Positions 5,726 through 6,757 of a stretch of DNA of 6,757 nt are shown here, piece after piece. Source of the stretch: Treponema sp. Its GTDB lineage: Bacteria; Spirochaetota; Spirochaetia; Treponematales; Breznakiellaceae. The position numbers were made by a program, and so were the translations under genes. The stretch covers positions 1 to 6,757 of the forward strand of contig JAITRD010000179.1 in the NCBI GenBank assembly GCA_031288575.1. Reading direction: 5' to 3'. Every line of letters starts with the position of its first letter. The first letter of the stretch is position 1. The notes beneath the pieces are model-generated. The model had not been told where the DNA came from. It was given only the letters and a program-made list of their open reading frames with translations, and searched no databases.

Positions 5726-6028
5726 TGAATGTCCTGCTTATTATGGTGTTGTGGTCTATTTTGCCTAAAAACATTATTTTCTGGCAACATTTTTAATTTT
5801 CGGATAACCTCTATCCTGAGCTCAGAGGGGTACAACCTTCGCTCTAAGATGGATATTCCGGGATTAAATTTTTCCGGCAAAAAATCTGACTGAAAGGCGG
5901 GAACGGCTCCTGTTTTTTCCGAGTTTTCCCTCCGTTTTTTTATATTTATTGACGCCGGGAATAAGCTGTGGTATAGTTAAATTGTCCAGTTTGGAAAAAG
6001 TCCGATATCATTTCTTTTGGATTAAGCC
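5726..6028. other. Divergent intergenic region, AT-rich, no gene
   Basis: About 300 bases between the divergent response regulator and TatD genes. Besides the tatD promoter (5949-5977), it has a weak minus-strand promoter candidate for the regulator: TTGCCA (5787-5782) and CAAAAT (5763-5758) with an 18-base spacer. A small inverted repeat CCTCT-N11-AGAGG (5808-5828) encloses the palindrome TGAGCTCA (5817-5824) and could be a protein site. T runs at 5910-5941 have no convincing stem before them. The longest sensible frame, 5849-5893, is 14 codons with no ribosome site. I see no RNA gene. Confidence 0.6.
5949..5977 (+). promoter_or_regulatory. Sigma70-type promoter for the TatD-family gene
   Basis: TTGACG at 5949-5954 (5 of 6 with TTGACA) and TATAGT at 5972-5977 (5 of 6 with TATAAT) are separated by exactly 17 bases. 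Transcription should start near 5984, giving a leader of about 45 bases before the ATG at 6029. This is the best constitutive-looking promoter in the window. Confidence 0.7.
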
Positions 6029-6757
6029 ATGCAATATTTTGATACTCACGCCCATATAGGGCTCATTTGCGATGACCCTATTGAGCAGCTTATAGTTATT
6101 CAGGAAGCCCGCCAGGCTTCGGTCTCCCGCCTGGTTTCGATCTGCAATAGTCTCCACGATTTTGTAAGGATCTATGAAAACCTTAAATCGGCAATCAACG
6201 TGTACCACGCGGTTGGGGTTTCTCCCTCGGAGGTTCAGAATCCGGGGAAGGACTGGGTTCAAACCATCGAACAAGGCGTTTCGCTTCCCCGGGTGGTAGC
6301 GGTGGGGGAGATCGGCCTGGATTACTACCGCAAATTCGGGGATAAAAAATCCCAGATCGAGCTTTTTATTACCCAGCTTGATCTGGCGGCCAAGCTGGAC
6401 ATGCCGGTGATCATTCACAACCGGGATGCCGGTCATGACGTGCTGGATATACTTCGGAACCGGCTGCCGCCCAAGGGCGGGGTGCTCCATTGCTATTCCG
6501 AGGACGCCGAATACGCAAAAAAGGCCCTGGACTTAAACCTCTATTTCTCCTTTGCCGGGAATTTGACCTACCGGAACGCCCGCAATCTCCATGAGACCAT
6601 CGGGATACTCCCCCTGGATCGGATCCTTATTGAATCCGAAAGCCCCTTCATGGTTCCCGCCGATTACCGGGGCAAGCGGAATATGCCCAAGTACCTCCCC
6701 TTAACCGCCCGGTTCCTGGCGGAGATGCTGGAAATCGACGATGAAGAGCTGGCCGCC
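6029..6757 (+). CDS. TatD-family metal-dependent hydrolase (DNase-like), first 243 residues, cut by right edge
   Basis: A cytoplasmic amidohydrolase-fold protein of the TatD family, whose studied members are metal-dependent deoxyribonucleases. The start MQYFDTHAHIGL gives the HxH metal pair (His7, His9); AVGEIGLDYY supplies Glu94; MPVIIHNRDA supplies His130; and GVLHCYSEDAEYA supplies His154. The last metal-site motif, normally ETDAP or ETDSP, reads ESESP (residues 202-206), so Glu204 stands where Asp is expected. The region after it (GKRNMPKYLPLTARFLAEML) is typical. About 10-20 residues are probably missing past the edge. The ribosome site is weak (GGA at 6019-6021, seven bases before the ATG at 6029), but the start matches the family opening and a good promoter lies upstream. 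No functional link to the xylose genes is apparent. Confidence 0.92.
   Translation, partial: MQYFDTHAHIGLICDDPIEQLIVIQEARQASVSRLVSICNSLHDFVRIYENLKSAINVYHAVGVSPSEVQNPGKDWVQTIEQGVSLPRVVAVGEIGLDYYRKFGDKKSQIELFITQLDLAAKLDMPVIIHNRDAGHDVLDILRNRLPPKGGVLHCYSEDAEYAKKALDLNLYFSFAGNLTYRNARNLHETIGILPLDRILIESESPFMVPADYRGKRNMPKYLPLTARFLAEMLEIDDEELAA

Noticed and set aside
5849..5893. 14-codon small open frame in the divergent intergenic region
   Set aside because: No ribosome site, lies upstream of the tatD promoter and has no features of a leader peptide.
6008..6490. 160-codon minus-strand frame over the TatD-family gene
   Set aside because: Antisense shadow; the plus strand carries the full set of TatD metal-ligand motifs.

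Overview
The window holds seven genes (five complete, two cut by the edges) and one compact non-coding mobile-looking element. Base composition is moderately GC-rich and genes are tightly packed with clear GGAGG-type ribosome sites. Gene content and overall feel suggest a free-living or gut-associated spirochaete (Treponema-like). That placement is an impression from sequence style, not demonstrated; an anaerobic Firmicute would be an alternative.

Region 1 (1-2275, minus strand) is a xylose catabolic operon. xylB (xylulokinase) comes first and xylA (xylose isomerase) follows 14 bases later, running off the left edge. Together they turn D-xylose into D-xylulose 5-phosphate for the pentose phosphate pathway. 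Region 2 (2276-2376) is a divergent promoter region with a direct repeat (TATTGA, 20 bp apart) that looks like an operator. Region 3 (2377-4758, plus strand) is a three-gene operon: an AraC-family regulator, an aldo/keto reductase and a small metallo-beta-lactamase-fold hydrolase. The last two overlap by 8 bases. The arrangement suggests that the AraC protein controls xylBA and its own operon, and that the reductase and hydrolase act on a sugar or sugar lactone; this is inference.

Region 4 (4759-5047) lies between convergent genes and is almost entirely a MITE-like element of about 245 bp. It has terminal inverted repeats (CTAAACTtGACCCACAA type), a 9-10 bp direct duplication of the target (GCAGGTTAGG), an internal 26-bp GC-rich inverted repeat (25/26 matched) and an extra internal copy of the terminal repeat. 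The duplication covers the stop codon of the next gene.

Region 5 (5048-5725, minus strand) is a NarL/LuxR-type response regulator whose phosphoacceptor aspartate is glutamate (E54). Region 6 (5726-6028) is a divergent intergenic stretch with a strong sigma70-type promoter for the last gene. Region 7 (6029-6757, plus strand, cut at the right edge) is a TatD-family metal-dependent hydrolase with an unusual Glu in place of a metal-site Asp.
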